Source: Anaerolineae bacterium (GTDB taxonomy: Bacteria > Chloroflexota > Anaerolineae > Aggregatilineales > Phototrophicaceae). From it: 63,841 nt of DNA. Where the stretch lies: NCBI GenBank assembly GCA_022822545.1, contig JAJEBE010000030.1, forward strand, positions 1 to 63,841, given 5' to 3'. The notes beneath the pieces are model-generated. The model was not told the DNA's origin, searched no databases, and saw only the letters and a list, made by a program, of their open reading frames with translations. Each line of letters starts with the position of its first letter. The stretch's first letter is position 1. Of this stretch, positions 33,332 to 43,820 are shown one piece after another. Both the position numbers and the translations under genes were made by a program.

Positions 33332-34690
33332 ATGAGCCGACCCAACTTCCTCTTCATGATTGCCGATGATCACCGGCATTCCGCTCTCGGCGCGCTGGGA
33401 ATTGAAGCGGTGCGGACGCCAGTTTTCGACCAGCTTATGACCGACGGCGCTTGCTTCGCCCAGGCGCATATCATGGGCTCGACCTCCGGCGCCGTCTGTA
33501 TGCCCAGCCGCGGCATGCTGATGACCGGGCGAGATCTCTTTGATACGCCCGACCCGCTGCCCGACGATATCCCGCTGCTGCCGGAATTGCTGCGCGGTGA
33601 GGGCTACACGGCATTCGGCACAGGCAAATGGCATAACCGCCGCGGCAGCTATGTCCGCTGCTTCGGCGAAAGCGGCAAGGTATTTTTCGGCGGCATGAAC
33701 GATCAATATGCCATGCCGGTCAACGATTTCGATCCCGATGGCATATACCCGCCCGCGGATACCTACCTCGCCGATGGCCATGCGACTACCGTCTTCGCCG
33801 ACGAAATGATCAATTTTCTGAACTCGCGCGACCCTGACGATAAGCCCTTCTTCGCCTACATCGCCTTCACCTCGCCGCACGATCCGCGCACCGCGCCGGC
33901 GCCTTACGACGCCATGTACGACCCCGCCGATATCGAGCTGCCGCCCAACTTCCTGCCCGAACATCCCTTTGATACCGGCGTCAGCGACATCCGCGATGAA
34001 TTGCTGGCCGGCTACCCGCGGACCGAAGCCGAAATCAAGCGGCACATCGCCGATTATTACGGCATGATCTCGCACATGGATATGGAGATCGGGCGCATCC
34101 TGGATACCCTTGAGGCCCGCGGCCTGCGCGATAACACCATCGTCATCTATACCTCGGATCATGGCTTGGGCGTCGGCCAGCATGGCTTAATGGGCAAGCA
34201 GAATCTATATGACCACAGCATGCGCATCCCCCTCATCATGCGCGGGCCGGGCATCCCCAAGGGCTTGCGCAGCAGCGCCCTGCTCTACCTGCACGATCTC
34301 TATCCGACGCTGCTGCAGCTGGCCGGGGTCGATATCCCCGAGACCAGCGCCGGGCACAGCCTGGCCGCCCTGCTGAATGAGGTCACCTTCAAACACCGCA
34401 AGCTGATTTTCTCCGCTTATCAAAGCGTCTTCGGGCACCCGCGCGGCCAGCCCTACCAGCGCAGCGTCAAGGACGAGCGCCACAAGCTGATCCAGACGGT
34501 CGTCGATGGGGCGGTCACCTGGCAACTGTTTGATCTTGAGGCCGACCCCTGGGAGCGGACCAACCTCATTGAGCGATCGAAATACGACGCCGTGATTGCG
34601 CGCTTGAAGGAGAGCCTGCGCCAGCGGCAGGCCCGCGCCAACGATCCGCTCGCGGCTGAGGCGAATACGCAATTGCCGGCGGATGGCTGA
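33332..34690 (+). CDS. Sulfatase (arylsulfatase/choline-sulfatase type)
   Basis: 452 residues. The metal Asp pair is at D12-D13 (FMIADDHRHSALG), the active-site motif is C56-M-P-S-R60, where the cysteine becomes formylglycine through FGE or anSME, and YTSDHGLGVGQHGL (about residue 270) gives further ligands. The C-terminus (WERTNLI, LFDLEADP) is that of type I sulfatases. No signal peptide is seen, so it acts in the cytoplasm on a sulfate ester. It is followed after 27 bp by an M20-type amidohydrolase, suggesting one catabolic pathway for a sulfated nitrogen compound. No maturation enzyme is in the window. Confidence 0.92.
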   Translation: MSRPNFLFMIADDHRHSALGALGIEAVRTPVFDQLMTDGACFAQAHIMGSTSGAVCMPSRGMLMTGRDLFDTPDPLPDDIPLLPELLRGEGYTAFGTGKWHNRRGSYVRCFGESGKVFFGGMNDQYAMPVNDFDPDGIYPPADTYLADGHATTVFADEMINFLNSRDPDDKPFFAYIAFTSPHDPRTAPAPYDAMYDPADIELPPNFLPEHPFDTGVSDIRDELLAGYPRTEAEIKRHIADYYGMISHMDMEIGRILDTLEARGLRDNTIVIYTSDHGLGVGQHGLMGKQNLYDHSMRIPLIMRGPGIPKGLRSSALLYLHDLYPTLLQLAGVDIPETSAGHSLAALLNEVTFKHRKLIFSAYQSVFGHPRGQPYQRSVKDERHKLIQTVVDGAVTWQLFDLEADPWERTNLIERSKYDAVIARLKESLRQRQARANDPLAAEANTQLPADG

Positions 34691-34717
34691 CCGAGCGCGA
34701 TCAAGAGGAGGATGACA

Positions 34718-35965
34718 ATGACGGATGACATACGCATCGATGGCGCGCGCCTCTGGGACAGCATCATGGCGATGGCGGAGATCGGCGCGACCGCCAATGG
34801 CGGCAGCCACCGCCTGACCCTCAGCGATGAAGACAAAGCCGCCCGCGATCTCTTCGCCCGTTGCTGCGCCGATGCCGGCCTGGCCATGACGGTCGATGAG
34901 ATGGGCGATATGTTCGCCCGCCGCCGCGGCGCCGAGGAGGACCGCGCGCCTGTGGGCATGGGCAGCCACCTCGATACCCAGCCCTTCGGCGGCCGCTTCG
35001 ATGGCGTCTTTGGCGTGCTGGCGGGCCTGGAAGTCATCCGCACGCTGAACGACCACGGCATCAACACGGTCGCGCCCCTGGAAGTGGTGAATTGGACAAA
35101 TGAAGAGGGCGCCCGCTTCGCGCCGTCCATGCTGGCCTCCGGCGTATACGGCGGCGTCTTTGACCTGGATTGGGCGCTTGCCCGCCGCGCGGTTGATAGC
35201 GGCGCGAGCCTGCTCGACGAGCTTGAGCGCATCGGCTATCGCGGCGAGGCGCCCGTGCGCGACCACGCCTTCTCGGCCTTCTTCGAATGCCATATCGAGC
35301 AGGGGCCCATCCTGGACGCCGAAGGCATCGCCGTCGGCGTGGTGAATGCGGCGCAGGGCTTCCGCTGGTACGATATTTCCCTGGAAGGTTTCGCCTCGCA
35401 CACCGGCTCGACCCCGATGGCGGGGCGGCGGAACGCGCTGCTGGGCCTGGCGCGCATCGCGCAAGCGGTCGATGACATCGCTCATGAACACGCGCCGCTG
35501 GCCCGCGGCACGGTCGGCAGCCAGGTCGAGGTGGGCCCGGGCTCGCGCAATGTCATCCCCGGGCGGGTCAACTTCACCGTCGATATGCGCCACCCCTCGG
35601 CCGAGACGCTGGCCGCGATGGATGCCGCCTTGCGCCAGGTCTGCGCCGAGAGCGCCGCCGATATCGGGCTGGATCTTTCGCTTGAGCAGATCTCCTACAC
35701 CGCGCCGGTCGCCTTTGACGCGGATTGCGTCGCCGCGCTGAAACGCGCCTGTGAGCGGCTCGGCGTCTCGCATCAAAGCATCACGTCCGGCGCCGGTCAT
35801 GATGCCTGCTATGTGGCCGATCGCGTCCCCACCGCCATGCTCTTCGCGCCCTGCAAAGACGGCATCAGCCACCACGAATCGGAAAGCGCCGAACCGGAAG
35901 ATCTCGAAGCCGTCTGCAACGTGCTGCTGCATGCTGTGCTTGATGTCGCCGGCGTCGTGAACTGA
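34718..35965 (+). CDS. M20-family Zn hydrolase, N-carbamoyl-L-amino acid hydrolase/allantoate amidohydrolase type
   Basis: 415 residues from ATG 34718, which is 6 bases after GAGGAGG; the in-frame ATG at 34712 directly abuts that site and is rejected. The dimetal site is seen in MGSHLDTQPFGGRFDG, VVNWTNEEGARFAP (Glu pair), FFECHIEQGPILD and SGAGHDACYVA; the dimerisation domain contains ASHTGSTPMAGRRNALLG. Such enzymes hydrolyse N-carbamoyl amino acids, allantoate or ureidoglycolate in the cytoplasm. Coupled with the upstream sulfatase (27-bp gap). Confidence 0.9.
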   Translation: MTDDIRIDGARLWDSIMAMAEIGATANGGSHRLTLSDEDKAARDLFARCCADAGLAMTVDEMGDMFARRRGAEEDRAPVGMGSHLDTQPFGGRFDGVFGVLAGLEVIRTLNDHGINTVAPLEVVNWTNEEGARFAPSMLASGVYGGVFDLDWALARRAVDSGASLLDELERIGYRGEAPVRDHAFSAFFECHIEQGPILDAEGIAVGVVNAAQGFRWYDISLEGFASHTGSTPMAGRRNALLGLARIAQAVDDIAHEHAPLARGTVGSQVEVGPGSRNVIPGRVNFTVDMRHPSAETLAAMDAALRQVCAESAADIGLDLSLEQISYTAPVAFDADCVAALKRACERLGVSHQSITSGAGHDACYVADRVPTAMLFAPCKDGISHHESESAEPEDLEAVCNVLLHAVLDVAGVVN

Positions 35966-36015
35966 AATCCGCTGCCATCGCTACGAGAAACTGCTGAATC
36001 TCGCGGATCTCCTAA

Positions 36016-37317
36016 TCAACCGCAATCGCCGTCTTCGCTCGCATAAGCCGCGCCGATCCAGCCCGATTTGCCCTGATACTCAACATTGACCCAATCCCCG
36101 CTCCGCGATATGGAGCGCAGCCTTACGCCGCGCTGCACAAAGCCGATAGTGTCGTCATCCAAGGAAGGACCCGCCCGGACTCTGAGAATACCCGTCGTGG
36201 TGATGCCGCAATCCCGCAATTGCGGCACGCTGGACGCGGGCGCGACCGTTCCGCCGCAATCGCTGTCTTCGCTCACATAAGCCGCGCCGATCCAGCCCGT
36301 TTTGCCCTGATACTCAACATTGACCCAATCCCCGCTCCACGATAGCAGGCGCGGACTTTCGCCGGTCGGCACATAGCCGATGATCTCGCCATCTAGGGAA
36401 GGACTCGCCCGCAGTTTGAGATGACCCGCCGTGATGATGCCGCATTGCTGCGACGGCGACGCAGCAAGCGTGGCGACCCCACCGGCCGGGGCTTGCGCGG
36501 GCGTGGAGGCCTCGGTTCCGCCGCAGTCGACGTTTACATAACTCGCGCCGATCCAGCCCGTTTTGCCCTGATATTCCACATGGAACCAATGCCCGTCCCG
36601 CGATAGCACGGCCGGACTCTCGCCGGTCGGCACATAGCCGATGATCTCGGCATCCAGAGACGGCTCAGCCCGAAGTTTCAGATGGCCCGTCGTGCGGACG
36701 CGGCAATGCTGATATTGCGCTCCAGCCGGCATGAGTACGAGCATGCCGGGGCGATCGAGCGTGGCGCAAGTCTGCCCGTCTCGCTGAACCGAATCCAGCC
36801 AGGATTGGACGCGGGGCGAGGTGCTGGCATCCAGGAAGAGCAGCGAACCGACGCCATCCAGACAGAACTCGCCCGCCACATCTTTGCCCCATACATCAAT
36901 CGCGGCGATGAAGCCGGCATCGATGATCCACTGCGCGCCGATACCCGCGGCGCTGACCCGCTGAACATGCATGCTTGAGACGGGGCCGCTTCCCGACTGC
37001 GTACGGACACTGACGCCACTGCCGCCGTCGCTATTGTCGCCCCGGGCGGCGGAGTTATTGCAAAATGAGGTGATGCGGGCAATATTACAAAGCCAGTCAT
37101 ACGAGACGGGTCTACAGAAATAACGAGTCCCCGGCCCAGTGTAGGAGTGATCCTGTATATCGCAGTGATGCCAGCCCGACTGCGCCTCTATCGCGCTGTA
37201 TTGCATGCTGAACAAGACGAACAGAATCATCAGAGGGAGCAGCTTCCGGGGGATGCCGCGCCTAGCCCAATGAACTGCGCTTATGGCGCGCGGGCTAAAA
37301 GAAAATATTGAAATCAT
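36016..37317 (-). CDS. Secreted protein with three tandem SH3b domains
   Basis: 433 residues. The signal region is PLMILFVLFSMQYSAIEAQ, preceded by about 28 basic residues, a long n-region. The middle (about 120-205) shares AIDVWGKDVAGEFCLDGVGSLLFLD and QRDGQTCATLDRPG with the SH3 protein at 23.7-24.8 kb. The C-terminal half holds three SH3b repeats of about 65 residues, each with GHLKLRAxPSLDxEIIGYVPTGESP and GDWVNVEYQGKTGWIGAAYV. Repeats 1 and 2 are nearly identical at the DNA level, pointing to recent duplication. SH3b domains bind cell-wall peptides. Cys-rich ends (DCG) may form disulfides. Confidence 0.85.
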   Translation of the reverse strand: MISIFSFSPRAISAVHWARRGIPRKLLPLMILFVLFSMQYSAIEAQSGWHHCDIQDHSYTGPGTRYFCRPVSYDWLCNIARITSFCNNSAARGDNSDGGSGVSVRTQSGSGPVSSMHVQRVSAAGIGAQWIIDAGFIAAIDVWGKDVAGEFCLDGVGSLLFLDASTSPRVQSWLDSVQRDGQTCATLDRPGMLVLMPAGAQYQHCRVRTTGHLKLRAEPSLDAEIIGYVPTGESPAVLSRDGHWFHVEYQGKTGWIGASYVNVDCGGTEASTPAQAPAGGVATLAASPSQQCGIITAGHLKLRASPSLDGEIIGYVPTGESPRLLSWSGDWVNVEYQGKTGWIGAAYVSEDSDCGGTVAPASSVPQLRDCGITTTGILRVRAGPSLDDDTIGFVQRGVRLRSISRSGDWVNVEYQGKSGWIGAAYASEDGDCG

Positions 37318-37709
37318 GAGAAACTCTTTTGAAAACTATTGCCGCCACTGATGCAGAGACGCTTCATCAATGACAGCGGGGGAAACGAACGATCTTCAGG
37401 AGACCTGTAGTTCAAGCGCGGACGGGGCGAAGACTTGCGGAACGGAGGCAGTTCACCGTCATAAATATAAATGATTTCTAATAAATCATCTAAAGAAGAT
37501 TATATCCGGTAGAGCCAATTATCGCAAATTTTTCCGCAAAGCAAATGATGCCAATATCGCGGCTCTCTTCGACATACTGAGAGAAAATGAACATTGCGCG
37601 GGGCAGGTGGCTGGCATCCCGTTTGATACCCTGAGCATCCTTGCCGCCGGTCGATATCTCAAGCATAATCGGCGCATTCTATGAGGATCGGACCCCGCAA
37701 GGCGGCATT
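37318..37709. other. Intergenic stretch between divergent genes with a small inverted repeat
   Basis: No gene is supported. The AT-rich part holds ATGATTT - CTAAT - AAATCAT (37471-37489), a perfect 7-bp inverted repeat that could be an operator. No dispersed palindromes are found here. Confidence 0.5.
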
Positions 37710-38864
37710 ATGAACTGGCGCATCGTCACACTCCTGCTGCTCATCGGGCTGGTCCTTATTGTCGGCTTGAGCCTGATCGAGCCGCTGAACGGCAATACCC
37801 TCAGCGCCCGCGCCCAATTGGAAGCGCCGCCCCCGGACATCAGCGGATACGCGCGCGCGATAGAGCCTTGGGACTGGCAATTCCCGCGCGATCACGGCGC
37901 GCATCCGGAATTCCAAACGGAGTGGTGGTATTACACCGGGGTCCTGGCGACGACGGAGGAACGCCGCTTCGGCTTCCAATTCACGATATTTCGGCGCGCG
38001 CTTGCGCCTTTGGCGGCGAGGGAGGGTTCTGAATTCCGCGCGAATGACATCTACATGGCGCATTTCACGCTGAGCGACATCGCCGGCGGACAGTTCTATC
38101 ACGATGTGCGTTACGCTCGCGGTGGCGCTGGCTTGGCGGGCGCGACAATCGAGCCGAGGTATCGCGTCTGGCTGGAAGACTGGCACGTGAGCGCCGAGGA
38201 CGCTGCCGCCACGAAGACGCGCATCAGCGCCGCCAGCTCGGACTTCGCAATTAACTTAGGGCTGGAGCAGGTCAAGCCGCCCGCTCTGCAAGGCGATAAG
38301 GGACTCAGCCCCAAGAGCGCCGAGATCGGCAATGCCAGCTACTATTACAGCTTGAGCCGGCTGATCGCGAGCGGAAGCGTGACGGTCGGCGGGCAGCGCT
38401 TCGCCGTCGCCGGCAATACCTGGATGGATCACGAATTCAGCACTTCGGCTCTGGGGGATGACGCGGATGGTTGGGATTGGTTCGGCTTGATTTTCGACGA
38501 TGGCAGCGAGCTGATGGTCGGGCAGATCCGGCTGATTGATGGCGGCATCGAGCCGGCCTTTGGCGGCCTGCTGGTCTATCCCGATGGCGGCGCGCGGGCG
38601 CTCAGCGCCGACGATATCAGCATCGAGGCGACCGCATCCTGGCGCAGCCCCCACAGCGGCGGAGAATACCCGGCCGGCTGGGAGATTGAAGTCGGCGGCG
38701 CTGACGGTTTTCGGATAGATGTTTCACCCTTGCTGGCGGATCAAGAATTGCACAGCGCCGGCATCGTCTATTGGGAAGGCGCGGTGCAGGTCAGCGGCGA
38801 CAAGGGCGGCTACGGCTATGCCGAGCTGACCGGCTACGTCGGTTCAATGCGGAACCGGATCTGA
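37710..38864 (+). CDS. Exported lipocalin-like hydrolase (AttH/CrtC-related)
   Basis: From ATG 37710 (AGGCGG 4 bases upstream) the product has 384 residues. A membrane/signal segment (NWRIVTLLLLIGLVLIVGLS) leads to two beta-rich halves. The first begins WDWQFPRDHGAHPEFQ then TEWWYYTGVL, the hallmark of the AttH/CrtC (carotenoid 1,2-hydratase-like) lipocalin fold; the second has NTWMDHEFSTSALG and GWDWFGLIFDDGSELMV. Family members bind hydrophobic ligands. The frame before 37710 is open but lacks a ribosome site. It is followed by a SAM methyltransferase 8 bp downstream. Confidence 0.78.
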   Translation: MNWRIVTLLLLIGLVLIVGLSLIEPLNGNTLSARAQLEAPPPDISGYARAIEPWDWQFPRDHGAHPEFQTEWWYYTGVLATTEERRFGFQFTIFRRALAPLAAREGSEFRANDIYMAHFTLSDIAGGQFYHDVRYARGGAGLAGATIEPRYRVWLEDWHVSAEDAAATKTRISAASSDFAINLGLEQVKPPALQGDKGLSPKSAEIGNASYYYSLSRLIASGSVTVGGQRFAVAGNTWMDHEFSTSALGDDADGWDWFGLIFDDGSELMVGQIRLIDGGIEPAFGGLLVYPDGGARALSADDISIEATASWRSPHSGGEYPAGWEIEVGGADGFRIDVSPLLADQELHSAGIVYWEGAVQVSGDKGGYGYAELTGYVGSMRNRI

Positions 38865-38872
38865 GCCGCGCT

Positions 38873-39661
38873 ATGAGCGAACGCCGCGCTTCATACAACC
38901 AGATCGCGCAGCAGTACGACCGGGCGCGTCCAAAATATCCGGCGTCGTTATTCGACGACATCGTCGCCTATGCGAATCTCGGCGCCGGGGCGCGGCTGCT
39001 TGAGATCGGCTCTGGCACTGGGCAAGCGACGCTGCCCTTGGCGGAGCGCGGCTACCCGATAGATTGCATAGAACTGGGCGGGGAACTCGCCGCCGTCGCC
39101 CGCGAGCGGCTGGCGCAGTTTAACAAGGTCAAGATTATAAACGCCGATTTCGAGACGGTTGCCTTGCCCTTGCGCCGCTATGACCTCGTTTATGCGGCCA
39201 CCGCCTTCCATTGGCTGAACCCGGCGACTCGCTTTCAACGCGCGCATGACCTGCTGAAACCGGGCGGGGCGCTGGCGCTATTCTGGCATCGCCCGGTCTT
39301 GACCGATGTCAGCCGAGACCAGGTTCATGCGCTGCAAGAGGTCTACCGTCGCGCCGTTCCAAAGCTGGCGCGGGACTATGAACCGCCGCCCTCGCCCCAT
39401 GCGGTCAGGACCGAATACGACAAACTCATCCCGCAAAGCGGCTTGTTTGGCGAATTCGCCACTCGCAAGCATTATGTCCTGATCGAATACAGCGCCGAGA
39501 CCTATGTCGACCTGCTTGGCACCTTTTCCGACCACCTTGCCCTGCCCGCGGAAACGCGCCGTCAACTTTTCGAAGAGGTTCGCGCGCTGATCGACCAAGA
39601 ATTTGCCGGCGTCGCCCGGCGGGAGACGGTCGCGCTGCTGTATTTGGCGCGGCGCAAATGA
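38873..39661 (+). CDS. Class I SAM-dependent methyltransferase
   Basis: 262 residues from ATG 38873. SAM motif I is LLEIGSGTGQATLPL (about residues 45-60); the post-motif acidic residue sits in IDCIELGGELAAVARERL; motif III-like is FHWLNPATRFQRAHDLLKPGG with ALALFWH. It resembles the Methyltransf_11/UbiE type. No target can be named. It starts 8 bp after the lipocalin-like gene, so the two are probably co-transcribed and may act on the same lipid-like molecule. Confidence 0.85.
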   Translation: MSERRASYNQIAQQYDRARPKYPASLFDDIVAYANLGAGARLLEIGSGTGQATLPLAERGYPIDCIELGGELAAVARERLAQFNKVKIINADFETVALPLRRYDLVYAATAFHWLNPATRFQRAHDLLKPGGALALFWHRPVLTDVSRDQVHALQEVYRRAVPKLARDYEPPPSPHAVRTEYDKLIPQSGLFGEFATRKHYVLIEYSAETYVDLLGTFSDHLALPAETRRQLFEEVRALIDQEFAGVARRETVALLYLARRK

Positions 39662-39749
39662 TACCGACAAAGACTGACCAAGTAACGATTCACATTCACG
39701 TGTAGAATCCTCGTGTAACATAGCGATTGCATCCGCGAAAGGACCGCGT

Positions 39750-40727
<978 letters not shown>

Positions 40728-40792
40728 CAGTCTTTTTGCCACAGCCGCTCGCAAGTCAGAACTTAGCTCACATAGAATAATTGACTCTTAAC

Positions 40793-40853
40793 AATGAGAA
40801 TGTGTAGAGGCGACCAACCTGGTCGCCCGTCATAGCGGTAGGATGCGTTTTCG
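40793..40853. repeat. 61-bp composite repeat, copy 2
   Basis: Begins AATGAGAATGTGTAGAGGCG and ends GGATGCGTTTTCG; same length and order as the copy at 18692-18752. It contains a GACCAACCTGGTC-type palindrome at 40804-40829. Confidence 0.75.
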
Positions 40854-40879
40854 GGTGACTTGATAAGTCGTCTCTACAG
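40853..40879. repeat. GTAGGGGCGAC-family palindrome, GACTTGATAAGTC core, mutated
   Basis: GGGTGACTT - GAT - AAGTCGTCTCTACAG, paired substitutions in both arms keep partial pairing (GGTGACTT with AAGTCGTC). Confidence 0.6.
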
Positions 40880-40913
40880 ATTTTCAATGCTATTTTAGAA
40901 GGATTGTGATTTC

Positions 40914-42071
40914 GTGCACATCGCCATCAACGGCTGGTTTTATGACCAGTTGTCCACCGGCAGCGGTCAGTACCTGCGTCAATTGTTGAAGAACCTGCCG
41001 AGGGTCGCGCCGGAGCTGGAGATTTCGCTGGTCTTGCCGCCGCATATCGCCGCCCCGCCTGATCCGCCCGAGGCCATAAATGTCGTCAGCGCCAGCAATT
41101 TTCGCCTTCTCCCCAATACTTTGGGGGGGCCGAGGAGGGTAGCCAAAGTTTACTTCGAGCAGCGGACCTTTCCCCGGCTCGCCCGCGAACTGAAAGCCGA
41201 TATCGCGCATGTGCCCTACTGGGGCACGCCGCTGGCTTGCCCGGTCAAACTGGTCACGACCGTGCTGGATGTCATCCCCCGGCTCTATCCCGTTTACAAT
41301 CAAGGTCTGTTCACGAATATCTATACCTCGCTGGTCAGCGCGGCGGCGCGGGGCAGCAATCACATCATCACCATCAGCGAGACGGCCAAGATTGATATTG
41401 AAGAGCAGTTGGGTATCGCCGAAGACGACATCACGGTGACCTACCTGGCGCCGGATGAGCGCTTTCATCCGCGAATCGGCGTCGAGGGCGATGAAGCGGT
41501 GCGCGCGAAATACGGCCTGCCGGAGCAATTTGTTCTGTATCTCGGCGGCTTCGATTGGCGCAAGCAGGTCAATACGCTCATGCTCGCTTATACCTACGTC
41601 GGCGAGGCCGATGGCGATACCTTCCCGCTGGTGCTGGCCGGGCGGGAGCCGCGTTACGATAACGCGCTCTTCCCCGATCTGCGCGCCTACAGCCGCCGCC
41701 TGAAGATCGATGATTATGTTCAGTGGATCGGCTTCGTGGCTGAGGCGGATAAACCGGCGCTTTTCCGGCTGGCGGATGTCTTCGTCTTCCCGAGCCTGTA
41801 TGAAGGCTTCGGTTTGATGGCCCTGGAAGCGATGGCGGCCGGCACGCCGGTGGTGACGTCGAACGCCATCGTCTTCGAAGAGATACTGGAAGATGCCGCC
41901 TACATCGTCAATAATGCGCGGGAGATGGCGGGCGCGATCATCGCCTTGTTGATTCAGCAGCCGCTGCGCGACGCCATGATCAATCAAGGCTTGGCGCTGG
42001 CGAGCAAATATTCCTGGCGCAAGACGGCGCAAGAGACTGTAGCTGTTTATGAGACGGTTATGCGTCAGTGA
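40914..42071 (+). CDS. Glycosyltransferase family 4-like
   Basis: 385 residues, GT-B fold. GTG 40914 follows GAAGGA. Features: N-terminal domain with INGWFYDQLSTGSGQYLRQL, linker HIITISETAKIDIEEQLG, UDP-binding domain with VLYLGGFDWRKQVNTLMLA and the donor site PSLYEGFGLMALEAMAAGTPVVTSN (about 290-315). The family moves sugars from activated donors to glycans or lipids. It follows a sugar-nucleotide epimerase on the same strand and precedes a CPBP-like gene (12 bp), suggesting a small surface polysaccharide cluster. Confidence 0.9.
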   Translation: MHIAINGWFYDQLSTGSGQYLRQLLKNLPRVAPELEISLVLPPHIAAPPDPPEAINVVSASNFRLLPNTLGGPRRVAKVYFEQRTFPRLARELKADIAHVPYWGTPLACPVKLVTTVLDVIPRLYPVYNQGLFTNIYTSLVSAAARGSNHIITISETAKIDIEEQLGIAEDDITVTYLAPDERFHPRIGVEGDEAVRAKYGLPEQFVLYLGGFDWRKQVNTLMLAYTYVGEADGDTFPLVLAGREPRYDNALFPDLRAYSRRLKIDDYVQWIGFVAEADKPALFRLADVFVFPSLYEGFGLMALEAMAAGTPVVTSNAIVFEEILEDAAYIVNNAREMAGAIIALLIQQPLRDAMINQGLALASKYSWRKTAQETVAVYETVMRQ

Positions 42072-42083
42072 AAGGCAATACCG

Positions 42084-42866
42084 ATGAATCAAGACCTGGA
42101 AGACCGGCGCGAAATGAGCTTGCTGGCGAAACTTTCTCTGCCGGAAGAGTCAGAGCCGCCTTGGAGCTTCGTAGGCGCTTTGCTGACCGTCGGCGTTTTA
42201 TTTCTTTGCCTGACTCTTATCGGTCCGGCGTTGGTATCGGCAGTGATGGCGTCAACGGGCAACACCCGCGTCGTCTTATTCCCCTTTGAGCTGATGAACA
42301 GCTGGGTGATAGGCATGGCGCCGGCCATTGTGTTTGTCCTGGTTAGCCGCCGCAGCAGCGAGGAAAGCTGGCATGCCCTGCGCCTGGTTCGTGGCGAATT
42401 GGCGCTGCCGCTCGTCCTCATCATTGGCCTTGCCATCGGCTTGACCATCGACCTTTTTGTCAATCTGTCCGACGGGCGCTTCCTGCCGCCGCCACAAATC
42501 ATGGGCTTTCAAACCCGCGGCGCTTTAGGCATTTTGCTGGCGCTGATCCAGTTAGCCGCCTTGCAGCCACTGGCGGAGACGCTGGTCTTTCAAGGGGTGC
42601 TATTGCCGCGACTGCGCTGGACCTTCGGTCACTGGGGCGGCGTGATCGGAACGGCGGCAGTTTATACGGTCTTGTATCAGTTGGTGTTCATCGAGGCCTA
42701 TTCGTTTTACGATAATCTATGGCATGGTATTGTCTTCCCTGTGGGCATCGGGATTCTCTTCTGTCTCCTGAAGGTCTATACGAAGTCGACCGGCGCGGTG
42801 CTCGTGGCGCGGATGGGCGCCGGCCTCATCTTTCTGCTCACAGCGTTGGCCATTTTCGGTGGCTAG
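42084..42866 (+). CDS. CPBP-like (Rce1-type) membrane protein, active site degenerate
   Basis: 260 residues with about seven membrane segments. The C-terminal part aligns with the CPBP intramembrane protease domain: L-A-E165-T-L-V-F-Q-G-V-L-L-P-R-L matches the E-E-x-x-x-R-G-x-x-x motif, but the first Glu is Ala and the Arg is Gln. The later F-x-x-x-H motif is not evident (TVLYQLVFIE). The metalloprotease chemistry is therefore probably lost, and it may serve as an immunity or scaffold protein. It starts 12 bp after the glycosyltransferase. Confidence 0.6.
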   Translation: MNQDLEDRREMSLLAKLSLPEESEPPWSFVGALLTVGVLFLCLTLIGPALVSAVMASTGNTRVVLFPFELMNSWVIGMAPAIVFVLVSRRSSEESWHALRLVRGELALPLVLIIGLAIGLTIDLFVNLSDGRFLPPPQIMGFQTRGALGILLALIQLAALQPLAETLVFQGVLLPRLRWTFGHWGGVIGTAAVYTVLYQLVFIEAYSFYDNLWHGIVFPVGIGILFCLLKVYTKSTGAVLVARMGAGLIFLLTALAIFGG

Positions 42867-42935
42867 AACCGTGGCGCGCTGCATTACTAGGCGACAACCC
42901 TGACAAACAATTAACCGATACGAAAGGAAACCAAC

Positions 42936-43757
42936 ATGAGCGTCCATCAGTTGTCAATCGGCGCTATCGAATGCGCCGTCCTGCAAGAAGGCGTCGTGAA
43001 AATGACCGCCGAAGATGTCATTGCCCGCTACCCCAATGCGGAGCCTGCCGCTATCGCCGCCGCCATCGCCGCCCAGCCGCCCAGCGGCAGCCTCAACCTG
43101 CTTTATCTACAATCCGCGGGCTCTCATATCCTCGCTGATGTCGGCTTCGGCGAGGCTCCCGGACCGCCCGACATGGGTGGCGTCCTGCGAGGACTAACGA
43201 GCTTGGGCATATCGGCAACTGACATCGACATCATCCATCTCACTCATTTTCACGGCGACCACATCTCGGGCTTGGTTGATGCCGATGGCGCAACCGCCTA
43301 CCCCAACGCCCGCTATGTCACGACACAGGCCGAATGGGACGAATGGATGTCGCGCTGGAAAGCCTCCGACACCCCGCGAGATCGGCATCGCCTCCAACTC
43401 ATCTCCGGCATCGCCGAGCGGGTCAGCTTTGTCGAGCCTGGCGATGAAATCGCGCCAGGAGTCAAGGTCGTCAATCTCGAAGGGCATACCCTCGGTCATT
43501 CCGGCTTGCTCATTGAATCTGACGGCGAGCGCCTCTTTTACGTCGTCGATATCCTGCATCAAGCCTTCCAACTCGCCCGCCCCGATTGGCATTTCGGCTT
43601 GGATTCCGACGGCCCGCTGGCGGTTGAGACGCGGCGGAACACTCTGCAGCGCTGCGTCGACGAGAGCCTTTTGACACTCTTCTATCATCTGGAGTTTCCC
43701 GGCTTGGGTCAGGTCATCCGGGAGGGCGACGCCTACGCCTGGCAGCCAATCGACTGA
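42936..43757 (+). CDS. MBL-fold metallo-hydrolase
   Basis: 273 residues. The Zn-binding signature H104-F-H106-G-D108-H109 lies in IHLTHFHGDHISG; further ligands are at LEGHTLGHSGLL and YVVDILHQAFQL. This is the general lactonase/hydrolase class of the superfamily. AAAGGA precedes the start. It lies alone between the glycan cluster and the second sugar ABC operon; substrate unknown. Confidence 0.9.
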   Translation: MSVHQLSIGAIECAVLQEGVVKMTAEDVIARYPNAEPAAIAAAIAAQPPSGSLNLLYLQSAGSHILADVGFGEAPGPPDMGGVLRGLTSLGISATDIDIIHLTHFHGDHISGLVDADGATAYPNARYVTTQAEWDEWMSRWKASDTPRDRHRLQLISGIAERVSFVEPGDEIAPGVKVVNLEGHTLGHSGLLIESDGERLFYVVDILHQAFQLARPDWHFGLDSDGPLAVETRRNTLQRCVDESLLTLFYHLEFPGLGQVIREGDAYAWQPID

Positions 43758-43820
43758 ATCCGACCGGGGCTGGCAGGCCGACTTTCAACCCACACGACAC
43801 ATCTCGCGCGCGGCAGGTTT

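Noticed and set aside
34205..35932. Long open frame of 575 codons on the minus strand opposite the sulfatase and amidohydrolase genes
   Set aside because: High GC with strong codon periodicity keeps antisense frames open; the product has no recognisable domains while both plus-strand genes have full motifs.
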